A DNA stretch of 64,000 nt from NCBI RefSeq assembly GCF_000372725.1, contig NW_005200417.1, positions 232,141-296,140 of the forward strand, read 5' to 3'. The notes under the pieces were generated by a model, which was not told the DNA's origin, did not search any database, and saw only the letters and a list, made by a program, of their open reading frames with translations. Positions within the stretch are counted from its first letter, which is position 1. Each line of letters starts with the position of its first letter. Below are positions 11,403 to 21,994 of this stretch, piece after piece. Both the position numbers and the translations under genes were made by a program. This DNA is from Emiliania huxleyi CCMP1516. Lineage: Eukaryota; Haptophyta; Isochrysidales; Noelaerhabdaceae.

Positions 11403-13359
11403 ATGCAAGGCCCCACCGTCGCGGCGGTGTACGTCGTCGTGTGCGTCGGCTTCACGGTCGGCCTCTTTGTGGCGTACTCGCTCTGGGCGCTCGCCTCCGA
11501 GAGCGCGGCTGGCAAAGGCCGCCCGAGAGCGCGGCGGGCCGAGCAGCTGCAGGCGGGGAAGCGGCGCGATGATCGCCGCAGCGCCGATGTGCAGGCCCGC
11601 CTGCAGCGTGCCTTCCACGCGCGCCGCCGGCTTCGCGTGCGCGTGCAGGGCCTCATGCTGACGACGGCCCTGGCGGTGCTCGTCTGGGGCCTTATCCCCG
11701 CCGGGCTGGTCGCGGCGGACCTGTGGCCAGAGTCGCTGCACAGCTGGGTCACCGCCTTCTGCGCCTTCCCCGTCGCCTTTGTCTTCACGCTGATGTCGCT
11801 CCGCCCGACCGACACCGTGTGCATCCGCGTCGTGAGCGGCTGCTGGCTCGTCATCGCGCTCCTGCTGACGGGCTGCTTTGTCGCGCTCGCGCTCGGGCAC
11901 CCCGAAGACGACCCCGCCGAGACGGAGTGGTACTTTGGGGCGCAGGCGCTCATCTGCAGCGGCCGCGTCCTCTTCGAGGTCCACGCCACCGTCTCCAGCC
12001 CGCCCCCCCGCCGCCGGCTGCTCCGCCTCACGGGCGTCGTGCGCGGCTCCATGGCCCTGGGCGGGCTGGCCTCGCTGCTCTACTTTCCGCTGCGCGCGCT
12101 GTACCTCGAGCCCGCGTTTGCCTCGTCCAAGGACTTTGTCCCCTCCCTCGCCATCGGCGTGGTCGAGATCGTGTGCGCGGTGCTCCTGCACCCGCGGCTG
12201 CGAGGAGTGGCGCTCGCCGCCCTGAGCCGGATCGGCTCCACGCCCGAGGAGCGGGAGGCGGCGGTGGTCGCCTCGCTGTGCTCGCTCGGCCGCCTCACCC
12301 GCTCCGAGCTGCTGCCGCTCGCCGAGGCCAGCTTTCGCGCGGTCCGCTTCGACAAGCTGCGAGAGTCGGACCTCTCCCCGAGAGGGCTGGCGCCCGGGCC
12401 CGCGGCGGGCGCGGCGCCGCTCGGCGAGCCGTGCGAGCTCGGCGAGTGCGACGCCTTTGTGAGCCACGCGTGGAGCGACCCGGCCGGCGCCAAGTGGGCG
12501 GCGCTGCGCGCATGGGCCGAGCGGTTCGAGGCCGAGGAAGGCCGCTGGCCCAAGGTCTGGGTCGACCGGGTGTGCATAGACCAGGCGCCGCCACCGCCGA
12601 ATCTGGCGAGTCCTGCACGCCGCGAACGGCGCCTCTTCACACCGCCTCGCTGTGAACAGGCCAACATCGAGGCGTCGCTCCCGTGCCTCCCGATCTTCCT
12701 CGCGGGCTGCCACACGCTCGTCATCCTCGCCGGGCCGAGCTGGTCGTCGCGGCTCTGGTGCGTGCTCGGCAAGAGCTCGACACCCCGACCCCGGCCCGCG
12801 TCCCGATGACTGCTGGTCGTCGCGCCTTAGGTGCGTCATCGAGCTCTTCACCTTCCTCCGCATGAAGGGCGCCGAGGACCGGATCTGCGTGGTGCCCCTG
12901 CTGCCCGGCGACACGGCGCAGGAGCAGCGCGCAGCACTCGAGGGCGTCGTCGCCTCCTTCGCCTCCTTCGACGCGAGGCAGGCGCTCTGCTCGCGCTCCG
13001 AGGACCGCGAGGCGCTGCTCGCCGTGATCGAGACGTCGTTTGGCTCGCTCGCCTCCTTCAGCGAGTGGGCCAAGAGCCTCTTCTCGGAGCGCGCAACCAT
13101 CGTGAGCCGCCACTTTGACGCGCGAGAGACCGTCGGCGCGTGGGGCGGCGTAGAGACGAGCCGCGGGTGGCAGGGGCTCTCGCGGCTGTTCCGCGCGCGC
13201 AGCGGCGCCGCCGGGAGCCGCTCCGGTCGGCGCTCCCGGCGGCACTCGAGCGCAGCGGGCAGCGCGTGCAGCGGCGCGAGCAGCGGGCCAGTCGCGGCCT
13301 CGCCACGAGTGAGCGATGCGACGCGAGGAACTTCTGCGGAGGAGTGCGAGGTGGTTTAG
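11403..13359 (+). CDS. multi-pass membrane protein with C-terminal TIR-like domain
   Basis: Exons 11403-12584, 12660-12757 and 12831-13359; 602 residues. The N-terminal half has about six hydrophobic segments (near residues 7-30, 83-105, 114-133, 143-165, 212-234, 246-264). A cytosolic domain follows with DAFVSHAWSD (350-359), VWVDRVCIDQ (385-394), then across the introns NIEASLPCLPIFLAGC and RLWCVIELFTF. These motifs match the TIR-like fold common in protist membrane proteins, where the strand A motif, the acidic WxD/CIDQ and the LWC helix recur. Signalling or NAD-cleaving activity is possible but not shown; the catalytic Glu cannot be assigned by eye. Intron 1 is GC-AG (75 bp, in frame) and intron 2 GT-AG (73 bp). 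Intron 2 is flanked by a clear local duplication, described in the findings. The C-terminal tail is Ser/Arg-rich. Confidence 0.8.
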
Positions 13360-13500
13360 GGTTTAGCGCACATATGGGACAACACTGGCGCGGTGCGAGA
13401 TGTCGCCGTTGAATTATTGAACGACGTCGACGATGAGCGCGAAGGCCTGAATTTTTAGCCAATTCTTGATTTCTTTCGCTATGGTAGTGCCAGTTCGAAA

Positions 13501-13510
13501 TATATAAATA
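13501..13510 (+). promoter_or_regulatory. TATA-like box upstream of a duplicated repeat unit
   Basis: TATATAAATA sits about 70 bp before a tandemly duplicated dispersed repeat. It stands out in this GC-rich sequence, but no gene with this promoter was identified, so it may be part of the repeat or chance. Confidence 0.25.
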
Positions 13511-13567
13511 GAGCAGGCATCTCAGTGCCAGACTTCCGTGCTGTGTGAGAGCAGAGAGGGGGCGGGA

Positions 13568-13960
13568 GTAGATCTTTTTTTCAGCTAAGTGCCTCGCCGT
13601 CCTCGCAGGAGTCGCTTAGTCGGCTCCCGTGGTGTACTGTGTACCTGTGTTAGTGCCAGTGCGCGCCAGTCCCGTGCCTAGTGGGTGCGCCAAAGAAAGA
13701 AAGAAAGAAAACAGACAACCCAAAGGAGGGATGGGACAGTTATTTTTTTTTGAGCGGCGCTGGTTATTTAGATCTTTTTTTCAGCTAAGTGCCTCGCCGT
13801 CCTCGCAGGAGTCGCTTAGTCGGCTCCCGTGGTGTACTGTGTACCTGTGTTAGTGCCAGTGCGCGCCAGTCCCGTGCCTAGTGGGTGCGCCAAAGAAAGA
13901 AAGACAGAAAACAGACAACCCCAAGGAGGGTTGGGACAGTTATTTTTTTTGAGCCCCGGG
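13568..13960 (+). repeat. two tandem ~200-bp copies of a dispersed LINE-tail repeat
   Basis: The block starting GCTAAGTGCCTCGCCGTCCT and ending in a GAAA-rich stretch plus GACAACCC-AGGAGGG-TGGGACAG occurs at about 13571-13763 and again at 13771-13957, nearly identical. The same components follow the retroelement coding remnants at 28.8-29.3 kb and 52.8-53.6 kb, so these are probably 3' UTR copies of that element without coding sequence. The remaining 13360-14359 interval holds no gene I can support, apart from a possible upstream exon of guanylate kinase. Confidence 0.75.
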
Positions 13961-14359
13961 TTTTTTTTTCCAGCTTTGCAGCACGCATCGACCCTTCATG
14001 GTAGTGTGCGACTTCTGTGCGCCTACTGTGTCCCTTGCCGCGGCCCCGCCCAAAACCCAACATTGTTGACCACGACAGGTGAAGACGCTAACGCGGGGCG
14101 TGCTGGGTCTGGGCAGCGCCCTCGGCCTCGGCCTTGTCTGCCCCGCTGCGGCCGGCAGACCGCCCGCGTGCTGCGGCAGCGCTGGCAGTGCAGGTGCCGG
14201 AGGCGCGAGCGGCGCTGCGAGCTCGCCGTCGCCCGGGGCTGGCAGCAGTAGTGGCAGCGGCGGCGGCGGCAGCGGCGGCCCTCTCTGGCGCCGCAGGGCT
14301 GCGGCAGCTCGCCCGCGCTCACCCGCCTCGTGTGTCGCCGCGTAGGCGCGCCAGGGCCG

Positions 14360-15545
14360 ATGCCGGTGGTGGTGTGCGGTCCGTCGGGCGTGGGCAAGGG
14401 CACTCTCCTCACGCGGCTGACCGCGGCGCACCCGAGCCGTTTCGGCTTCTGCGTCTCGCACACCACGCGGTCGCCGCGGCCCGGCGAGACGGACGGCGTG
14501 CACTACCACTTTTGCAACAAGGCGCGGCCGCTGAGGGGAGGGGGCGGTCGGGGCGCGGAGAGAGCTCGCCCGCCTGACGCGGACCTCACGAGTGCAGGCG
14601 CACATGGAGGCCGCCATCGAGCGCGGCGAGTTTCTCGAGTACGCACGCGTCCACTCGAACCTCTACGGCACGTCGTTCGCTGCGGTGCAGCCGGTCGCCC
14701 CGCGCGGAGAAGACGTGCGTCCTATGTAGCGAGGGATGAGGTGTGAATGGTAGGTGCGGACGGTCGCCTCGCGCGGAAAGACGTGCCTCCTGGACATCGA
14801 CGTGCAGGGTGCGGCCAAGACGCTTTTGAGACACTTCCAGCCTCTTCTACGGAATTCCGCGACACTCCGACACCGCGGCGTGCGTGCGGCACGGCAAGGC
14901 CTGTGCCGACTCACGCCGCGTGTGTGTGCGTGGCACGTAGGCGCCGAGTCTGTCAAGAGGAGCTCGATGGAGGCGCGACACACTTCAGAGACACTTCAGA
15001 GACACTTCAGAGACGCTTCGGAGACGCTTCGGAGACACTTCGGCGAGACCTCAAAGGCTTACCGTAGAGGTCCGATGGAGGTGACCTCCTCCTCTCCAAC
15101 GCCTCCCCCTCCACCACCTCCTCCTCCACCACCTCCTCCCTTCCTTCGCCCAGTCTCGGCTGCCCCTCGGCTGCCCCTCGGCTGGCTGCACCTCAGCTGC
15201 CCCCCCCCCCCCAGGCGCGCTTCCTCTTCATCGCCCCTCCCAACCTCGCCGACCTCGAGAGGAGGCTACGCGACCGCGGAACAGAGACGGAGGACAAGGC
15301 GCTGGCCCCAACCCTGACCCCAACCCTGCCAGCCCCTCCCTGCCCCTCGCCTCTGACTCCACCCTCGGACTCCCCGTCTCGCCCGGCCGCAGGTGCGGCT
15401 GCGGATGAGCCGCGCAAAGCACGAGATCTCGTACACCGAGCGGCCAGGCTTCTTCGACGACGTCGTGGTCAACGACGACCTCGAGCGCGCCTACTCCGCC
15501 TTCGAGTCCATCATGCTCTCGCACGCGGACCAGCCAAGGCCCTAG
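14360..15545 (+). CDS. GUK1: guanylate kinase, six exons
   Basis: Exons 14360-14521, 14598-14684, 14754-14808, 14941-14972, 15215-15298 and 15393-15545 give 190 residues, the usual size for GMP kinase. The enzyme transfers phosphate from ATP to GMP or dGMP. Visible motifs: P-loop [13 protein letters not shown]-binding [69 protein letters not shown] and the closing [17 protein letters not shown]. Introns 1, 4 and 5 are GC-AG; 2 and 3 are GT-AG. Intron 2 begins with a close copy of the start of exon 3. Intron 4 contains the 11-nt unit GAGACACTTCA repeated several times and then a CCT-rich tract. An acceptor-like TAG|GCGCGCC just upstream of the chosen ATG means an additional 5' exon (targeting peptide) is possible. 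Confidence 0.93.
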
Positions 15546-16084
15546 GGCAGCGATGGCGCGGAAAGGGCAGGTGCGCGGAGGAGGAGGGCTGAGCATGGGA
15601 GCCTACGCCTCGGGCTGGGCGGAGGGAGGCCAGCAGTGGGCGGAGGCGGGTCCTTGTGCGGCCATGCTCCCATGCACGGCGGCGGCGCGGCCGCTCGGGA
15701 TTCGGACAGGCCGTGTGACGCCGGAGCCCGCGAGAGCGCTGCACGCCTGCGGTGGTGTGTCAGAAACTAACTATCGTGCAGTGAACCCAAACTTCATCAT
15801 CAAATAATGGTCTATCTATCCGTAGGGGCACGCGCATATGTGTACATCGCATCACGCATGTGCATGTGCATGTGTATACACAGTAGTCAAACACTCTCCG
15901 GACAACTGTCAAAACTCTCGAGAGTCGAGTCTGCAGTCTGACGAGTCTCGACGTACGACGATGCACATGCTGCGCACCGGATCGCGGATGCGATGCAGTG
16001 ACTCTTTTCATGCAGAATAATGGGAGATTGTGTGCGAGAATGCGACGCCACTCCGGTCCAACTCCGACCCGTAACCGTCAAGCC
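15546..16084. other. intergenic between convergent genes, no gene seen
   Basis: 3' flank of guanylate kinase and of the minus-strand membrane protein. AT-richer than the surroundings around 15780-16030; nothing recognisable. Confidence 0.4.
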
Positions 16085-16957
16085 TCAAGGTGGTGGAGAG
16101 CGAATGGCACCACCAGCGGCCGGAGCACATGGCGCACGCGCTCTGCTCGAGGCACGCCACGCGAGGGCGTAGGCGAGGAGCGACGCGGCGACAGCCGGCC
16201 TGCACGCCATCGCGGCGGGGTACAACGCGGGCGACTCGAGCGCGGCCCTCGCGACGGCGACGGCGAGGTGGGAGGCGGCGTGGAGGGCGAGCCCATCCGC
16301 CAGAGGGCCCGCACCTCCGCCTCCGCCGGCGACGCCTGCCCGCGAGAGTGCGTGCAGCGACACAGCTGCGAGCCCGAGCCAAGCGGCAAACGCCCTCGCA
16401 AGCCGCTTGCCCAGCAGCGAGGGCACCGTGGCTAGCGGGAAGGGCGCAAAGATAGCGCACGCGCTGAAGCCGCTAAAGGTGAGCGCGAGGAGGCGGAGGG
16501 AGAGGCCCTCCGCGCGAGTGGCAGCGGTAGGCTCGTCGGGGTGGGAGGGCGCGGGTCGGGGGCGCCGCCTCGCAAGGAGCGACCAGAGCGCAGTGGCGGC
16601 GTGGACGGCGCAAGCCGCGACCACGAGCGGCATCGGGTACCGCACCGGGTCGCTGGTCCGCACCACTGCAGCGGTGAAGGCGGGCGCCGCGGCGGCGGTG
16701 ACGGCGCACCACGCGCTCGCTGCGGCGAGGCCGAGATTGAGGCTCCGAGGCTGCGCGTCACCAAGTGCCTCCCAGCCGTTGTCCGCGACCGTGCGCGCCA
16801 GGCTCTCCGTTGTCGTCCACACCAGCGGCAGCGCCGTGCACGCCTGAGCCACTCCTATGGCGTTGTGCAGGACGCGGTGTGGCTTGTAGGTGGCGAGCGC
16901 CGCCACGGAGCAGCAAACCCAAGCAGCTGACGTGGCGCCGCCGAGCAGCCGGTACAT
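16085..16957 (-). CDS. multi-pass membrane protein, unknown function
   Basis: Single open frame of 290 residues starting MYRLLGG. I count about six to seven hydrophobic segments (for example SAAWVCCSVAALA, HNAIGVAQACTALPLVW, LGLAAASAWCAVTAAAAPAFTAAVV, MPLVVAACAVHAATALWSLLA, LRLLALTFSGFSACAIFAPFPLA, LARAFAAWLGLAAVSLHAL and a C-terminal AAVAASLLAYALAWRA). There is a short Arg/Pro-rich loop in the middle and another basic stretch at the C-terminus. I do not recognise the family. No intron is required, which is unusual among its neighbours. Real gene status rests on the coherent membrane topology and codon phase. Confidence 0.55.
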   Translation of the reverse strand: MYRLLGGATSAAWVCCSVAALATYKPHRVLHNAIGVAQACTALPLVWTTTESLARTVADNGWEALGDAQPRSLNLGLAAASAWCAVTAAAAPAFTAAVVRTSDPVRYPMPLVVAACAVHAATALWSLLARRRPRPAPSHPDEPTAATRAEGLSLRLLALTFSGFSACAIFAPFPLATVPSLLGKRLARAFAAWLGLAAVSLHALSRAGVAGGGGGAGPLADGLALHAASHLAVAVARAALESPALYPAAMACRPAVAASLLAYALAWRASSRARAPCAPAAGGAIRSPPP

Positions 16958-17622
16958 CCGTGCGGCAGCATGGGCGCTGATCAGCTCACCGTTCGCGGCG
17001 GATGAGGCCGATGCACGGATCGCTGCTGGTGCTGGCCGGAAGAGCGGCGGCGCGGCTAGGGCACGAGTCGGCAGGCTGGAGCCTGTGGCCGGAAGGAGGA
17101 GGCCGCGTGCTCGGAGAAATCTTTTTCGCGAAAAATAAATAAACGAAGCGTAGTGGAAAATCCAAAATCCAAATCGAAAGAACGGCGGGCACGTCTCGAG
17201 ATCATGGTGCGCGCGCTCGCCCCACCCGTGCCCACGGCGGCCTGCGCGCGCGCGCGCGCGGTAGTAGGAGTAGGCTGCGGGTCGTACCGAACCGGTGGTT
17301 CACCACCGGTCTCTGGTCCTCGGGAGCAACGAACCGAGCAGCCATACAATGTGCGCACATCGAAAATGGCGACAACAGTGCCAAGCAGCAGCAGCAGCAC
17401 GCCCACGGCCCGAGCCAGAGCGAGGAGACGGAACGGCAGGGCCGACGACGGAGGAGAACAAAAGAGCAGCGCCGCGTGCGCCAAGCAGCCGAGGCTGCCG
17501 AGGAGGCCGAGGAGGCCGAGGAGGCCGAGGAGGCCGAGGAGGCCCCCCCCTCCCCCCCGGGGTCTCGAACTCGGAGCCAGCCGACGCACGAACGAAACAC
17601 GCGCACGCGCGCATCGCCGGAA
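16958..17622. other. spacer with hairpin and GGCCGAGGA repeats
   Basis: Contains a 20-bp near-perfect hairpin at 17291-17310 (arms ACCGGTGGT / ACCACCGGT) and a tandem GAGGCCGAG-type repeat at about 17488-17547. It is the probable 5' UTR region of the LINE that follows. No other gene seen. Confidence 0.4.
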
Positions 17623-20600
17623 ATGTCAACTCGCAGCAGTGAGGCAGCAGCTCATATACAGTGGCTTTTATTTAATTGTTTGCTGCCATTACTGGCGCCT
17701 CTGTGCGGAGTGAGGTGGTGGATAGGGTGGGCGCTCGCAGCCGTGGCGAGTGCCGCCCTCGCCGTGCGTCACGTGAGGAAGGGCCGAGGAAGGCCACCGC
17801 GCACGTCGGCCCCACGACACGGTGACATAGTGACAGGAGCAGCACCAGCCGCAGAGGCAGAGGCGCCTAACAGCCCCGGTCGCGCAAAACCGGAGGACCC
17901 CCCCCGCGGAGAGAGAAGGAGCGAAAAAGCCAGGCAGCGCGCCCGAAAAAGAAAACGCGGGAGGCGGCGCTCAGCGCCGAGGGGGCGCGAAGCGTGGACG
18001 GGGGCAGAGGTTGCCGCCCTCCCGATCCGCGCAAAAAAGAGAAGGGTGTGGGCGTGGAAGCGACACCGACGGAATGCGCGGCGGAAGGAGCGAGGGAAAC
18101 TAGACCCCGACCTAGCCTTCTACGGGGTACCCGCAGTCGAACCCACCTTGAGCCCGCTCGAGAGGGCGGACAAGCGAGCGCAACGCCTGGGAATGGGGCC
18201 CCTCATTGATGAGGACCTAGCGCACCTGGGGATACCCGCGGCCTACACGTGGCACATACCCATCACCGAGTGGAACGCGCTCATGAAGGCACTGCACGGA
18301 AACGGAGTGAGCAAGGGCAAACAGAAGAGGGCAACCGGGAAGAAGGCGCACGAACAAGCCCATTTCGCCACCCTCAACGTCTGCGGCGGGGGCCTCGAGA
18401 GCATAGAGGGGGCGATGGAGGAGATACGGGAACTAAGGGAGAGGGGGAGCGCACCAATCCGCAACACGGGACGGGAGGCAACAAAGAAGCTGGCGGAAAT
18501 CATCAGGTACATAAAGGAAGGAGGGGTGTGGCTTGCCACGCTGGCAGACACGCACCTAGGCGAGAAAGAAATGCGCGAGGTGATAGAATACCTAGAGACG
18601 ATGGGGATAGAGGCGTGCGGGACCCCAGCCTACAATGACCCGGCCTCGCGCGCGCTCAAAGCGGGGGTGCTGATTGTGTGGGACCCAGACCACCTGCAAG
18701 CAAAGAGAGACGGGAAGGGTGAGGTGGCCATGGAAGAGGTGGTGAGAGGTCGCGTCGTGAAAGTGGAGATGGAGGACGCGGCAAGCGGACTGGAGTGGAC
18801 ACAGATAGGAGTCTACATGCCAGTGAGGGGACGGGCTAAGATAACGGTCGCGGCGAGCGGAGGAACGGACGACACAGAAACAAAGGACCCAGCGCAAGAC
18901 GCGTGGGAGAGCCTAAGGGACGAGCTAGACAAAATCGACGGGGAGTACATGATCGGCGGAGACTTCAACGCCGAGACGGAGGCCTTCCTACGAAGCAGAG
19001 GTAAAAAGGAACGGACTCTCTCAGACAAGATGTTCAACAGCATGCTGACCGAAGTGGGGCGAGACCTGAGAGCGATGGCGAACGACGCAACGTACCGGGC
19101 GGGCACGCAAATTGACAACTGGATAGTCACCCCGGCGCTAGCAAATGTGATGGGGCGCGTACACATCATGCCAGGAGTATGCGGGAAAGACCATGAAATC
19201 GTGGCAGTCGAGTACTATGGGGCGGACGACCCAGAAGGAGAGCGGGAATACCGACCAAAAGGAGTCAGCCGGAAGTTGGACCGAGACGCCGAGGAGGCGT
19301 TCACGAAGACCGTGCAGGAAGCCTACGACGGCGCGATGCAACCGCGCCAAGGCGAGACACCGGCAGAGAGGCTGAAGGCGATGACACAGGCGCTCACGGA
19401 CCACGCCAAGGCCGTGATAAAAGAGGCGCAGGACAAGTTGCGTCTAGAGAAGGAAGGGGATAAGGGCGGACAGACCGGCGAGGCGGACGAGGAGGGGGAG
19501 GACCAAGGGGGGGACGGGCAGCGGGAAACCCAACGACGGGGACGACCCCCCATGTCGCAGAGGGAGAGACTGCGATGGAAGATAGCAAAGTGGAGACGGA
19601 TCACGCACGCGGTCCGAAAATGGAGCGGAACGCTGAAAACGGCATACACAAGGAAGTGGGGGGGGAAGGGATTCTGGACACAGGAATGCCTCAGCAGCCT
19701 CTTACAGAAGATTGACACGCCGGACCTCTCCAACAGCGACAGACGGAAAGCGTTACTAGAGGAGTGTGAGACACAGATCGGGAAGGCGACCTCCGAGTTC
19801 CTCGACTGTGAGGTGGAGAGAGGGCAGAAATTGACGGAGAAGATGGAAGAAGTGGTCGTCGAACTGCACGGCAACGTACACATCGCGGTATTCGACATCG
19901 TACACACCGAGTCAGGAAGGAAGGCGAGGGGGGGGGAGCTTAGAGCAATGTACGTCGAGGGAGAAGAAGAGGTGACATGCCCGAGAACCAAGCAGAAGGT
20001 GAAGAAGCGAAAGGTTGTCCGAGGGGGGGCAATCCGAAAGGCGGCAGCGGAAAGGGGAAGGGAGATTAATAAGAGGCGAGAGGTTGACATGAAGGCGGTA
20101 GAAAAGCTGCTAGAGCTGACCCAACCCGAGACGGGGGGACAACCCACATCGAGCGAGGGGACGGAACGACTGAAGGAGGAGGTACTCACGTGGGCGGCGT
20201 GCGAGAAGGCCATAAGACGATTCAAAAAGGGCAAGGCGGTCGGCTCGGACCTACTCGACGGATACCTACTGCGCATAGCAACGGAGGACATTCAAAGAGA
20301 CTACTGGCGCCTGCTGGTAGAGATTGTCGAGACAGAAGCGTATCCGCGGGAATGGAATGACTGGATTGCGATGCTAGCGATGAAGCCGGGGGAGGACCCG
20401 AAGGAGCTCGAACGAAGGCGCGACCTCTGGGTCCAGCCACAGTCGTTAAAAGGTCTCATGCGTATGCTCCTACCCGAATACGATAGAGCGTGCGCGAGAG
20501 TAGTCCCCGGCTCGCAATGCGGCTTCACAGCCGGGAAGAACGCGCCAGCGCAGACACTCACCGCGCGCCTGCACGCAGAAGAGTGCATGATAGAGAGAAA

Positions 20601-20649
20601 GATGTGCGTGAGGGGATACATCGATCTCGGGACCTACTTTATGGTGTAA
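17623..20649 (+). mobile_element. non-LTR retrotransposon ORF (endonuclease + partial reverse transcriptase), truncated
   Basis: One frame of 1008 residues from ATG 17623. Order: an unusual hydrophobic N-terminal segment (IQWLLFNCLLPLLAPLCGVRWW), a Lys/Arg-rich linker, then an apurinic-endonuclease-like domain with NVCGGG, ADTHLGEKE, LIVWD, IGGDFNAE (near residue 446) and CGKDHEIV. The start of a reverse transcriptase follows: KAVGSDLLDGYLLRIA (near 871), WNDWIAMLAMKPGEDP, GFTAGKNAPAQ and finally YIDLGTYFMV (motif A region). The frame then stops, so the YxDD catalytic box, thumb and C-terminus are absent. Codon use (many AGA, GGA, AAG) and lower GC differ sharply from host genes. An alternative reading from an earlier start at 17476 adds only an acidic repeat. 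The break point coincides with a TAAAATTCTT motif seen at other repeat junctions. Confidence 0.9.
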
Positions 20650-21245
20650 AATTCTTTTTTGCTGTTGAACGAGTAGGTGGTCGGCGCCCGCCAACTCCCA
20701 ACGGCCATGGACAAAATAATTCACGAGGGAGTCTCCCAGGAAGGTTTGGCGCCGCACACACTAGCACAGAGACGGCCGCCCATGACCAGGAAGAAGAAAA
20801 AAAAACTGTTCAGTTTTCAAAGGCAAAAACGCCGGCGTACGCCCTCCCCTCACACTGACACTTCTCCCCTATTCCCAACTTTAGGTTGCGCACGTCTCCC
20901 AGCGAGCTAGGATCTCCGCGTTTTCTCCCCTAGTCATCCGCCCGCGCCGCGCGCCTCTATGGGCGTCTAGTGCAGCCACTGACAGAAGTATTCCCGAGGA
21001 GTGGTCGACGTCTCGCCTGAAGTCGGGTGGGCTCGCGCACTGCTTAGCCCTAGGGGAGGGGTGTGTGTGAGGTGGTGGAATGGTAAGGTTTCAGGCCACA
21101 GGGGTGGGGGATTTGGGGGATGAGTCAGGAGCCAGCAGCCTTCCTACTGGACCTGAGTTCTCAGCTCTTCCGCCCGACGGGGTGGTCCCTTGGATTCGGG
21201 CCCCGCTCCCTTTTCCTGCGCCTGGTCTGTCCCTGTCATGAGTGT
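20650..21245. other. LINE downstream flank, no gene seen
   Basis: No continuation of the reverse transcriptase could be found in any frame. Composition is mixed; nothing else recognised. Confidence 0.35.
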
Positions 21246-21445
21246 GTTGCGAGATGCAGAGCGGTTAGCTGGAGCACAGAGCTGGAGCACTGTCTGGTTA
21301 GGCTGGCGAGCTGTTAGGCTGGGGCACAGAGCTGGTTGGGCTGGAGCACAGAGCTGGATAGGCTGCTGGTTAGGCTGGGGCACAGGGCTGGTTAGGCTGG
21401 AGCTGTTGGAGCACAAAGCTGGTTGGGCTGGAGCGCGGGCGGTGC
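21246..21445 (+). repeat. degenerate tandem repeat, GCTGGTTAGGCTGGAGCACA-type unit
   Basis: About eight imperfect units of roughly 16-24 nt built on GGCTGG and GGAGCACAGA run head to tail. Not coding in any convincing frame. Confidence 0.7.
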
Positions 21446-21599
21446 GGCGGCCGGCGAGGGCAGCGCGGTAGGCGAGAGGCGGCCGCGGGGCGTCGAGTGG
21501 CGCGATAGGAGGGTAGGCTGGCCGTGGGGGGGCACCGCGTAACCTCGTCAAATAAGTGATAAATATTGGTTTATGAGGGGCCAGTTTGTACGCATTGGC

Positions 21600-21960
21600 A
21601 AATCGAGCCTGGGGCGTGGCCTAGTTGGTGCAGCGTTCGGGTCGGGGACGTTTTGGTCGTTGGTTCGAGCCCAGCTGGTGCAGTTCGTAGTCGCGCAGCG
21701 ACGCGGGCGTGCGGGTGCGCGGCAGCCTCGGCAACCGAGGCGACAGTGGCGAGCAGGGGCGAGCAGGGGCGAGCAGGGGTCAAAGCAGTGCGGCGCGCCG
21801 GATTTTTTTGATGGGCTCGGTCCGTGGGCGTGTCAGGAGGCGGCCGGCTGGGAGAAACTTGCGAAAAACTCCCAGGCCGGCCCAGGTGGTGGGTGTGTCA
21901 CGGAGGCGGCCATTGGCACGCGCTCCTTGTAACCGGGGTCAAGTTTTTTTTTCCAGGAAG
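21600..21960 (+). repeat. possible tRNA-derived SINE
   Basis: A perfect-looking RNA polymerase III A box (TGGCCTAGTTGG, 21617-21628) is followed 33 nt later by a B box (GGTTCGAGCCC, 21662-21672). The T arm folds with five pairs (GTTGG / CCAGC around a TTCGAGC loop) and a five-pair anticodon-like stem (CGTTC / GGACG) closes a 7-nt loop. The acceptor stem does not pair and the loop lacks U33, so this is not a functional tRNA. Non-tRNA sequence follows for about 280 nt up to a T9-10 run at 21946-21955, as in a SINE body. Confidence 0.4.
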
Positions 21961-21994
21961 AAGAAGTCTCTCTCTCTCTGACCAGGCTCGCTCT

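Noticed and set aside
11217-13100. Minus-strand frame of 627 codons across the TIR-like gene
   Set aside because: Charged low-complexity shadow of the plus-strand gene, whose motifs and splice sites are coherent.
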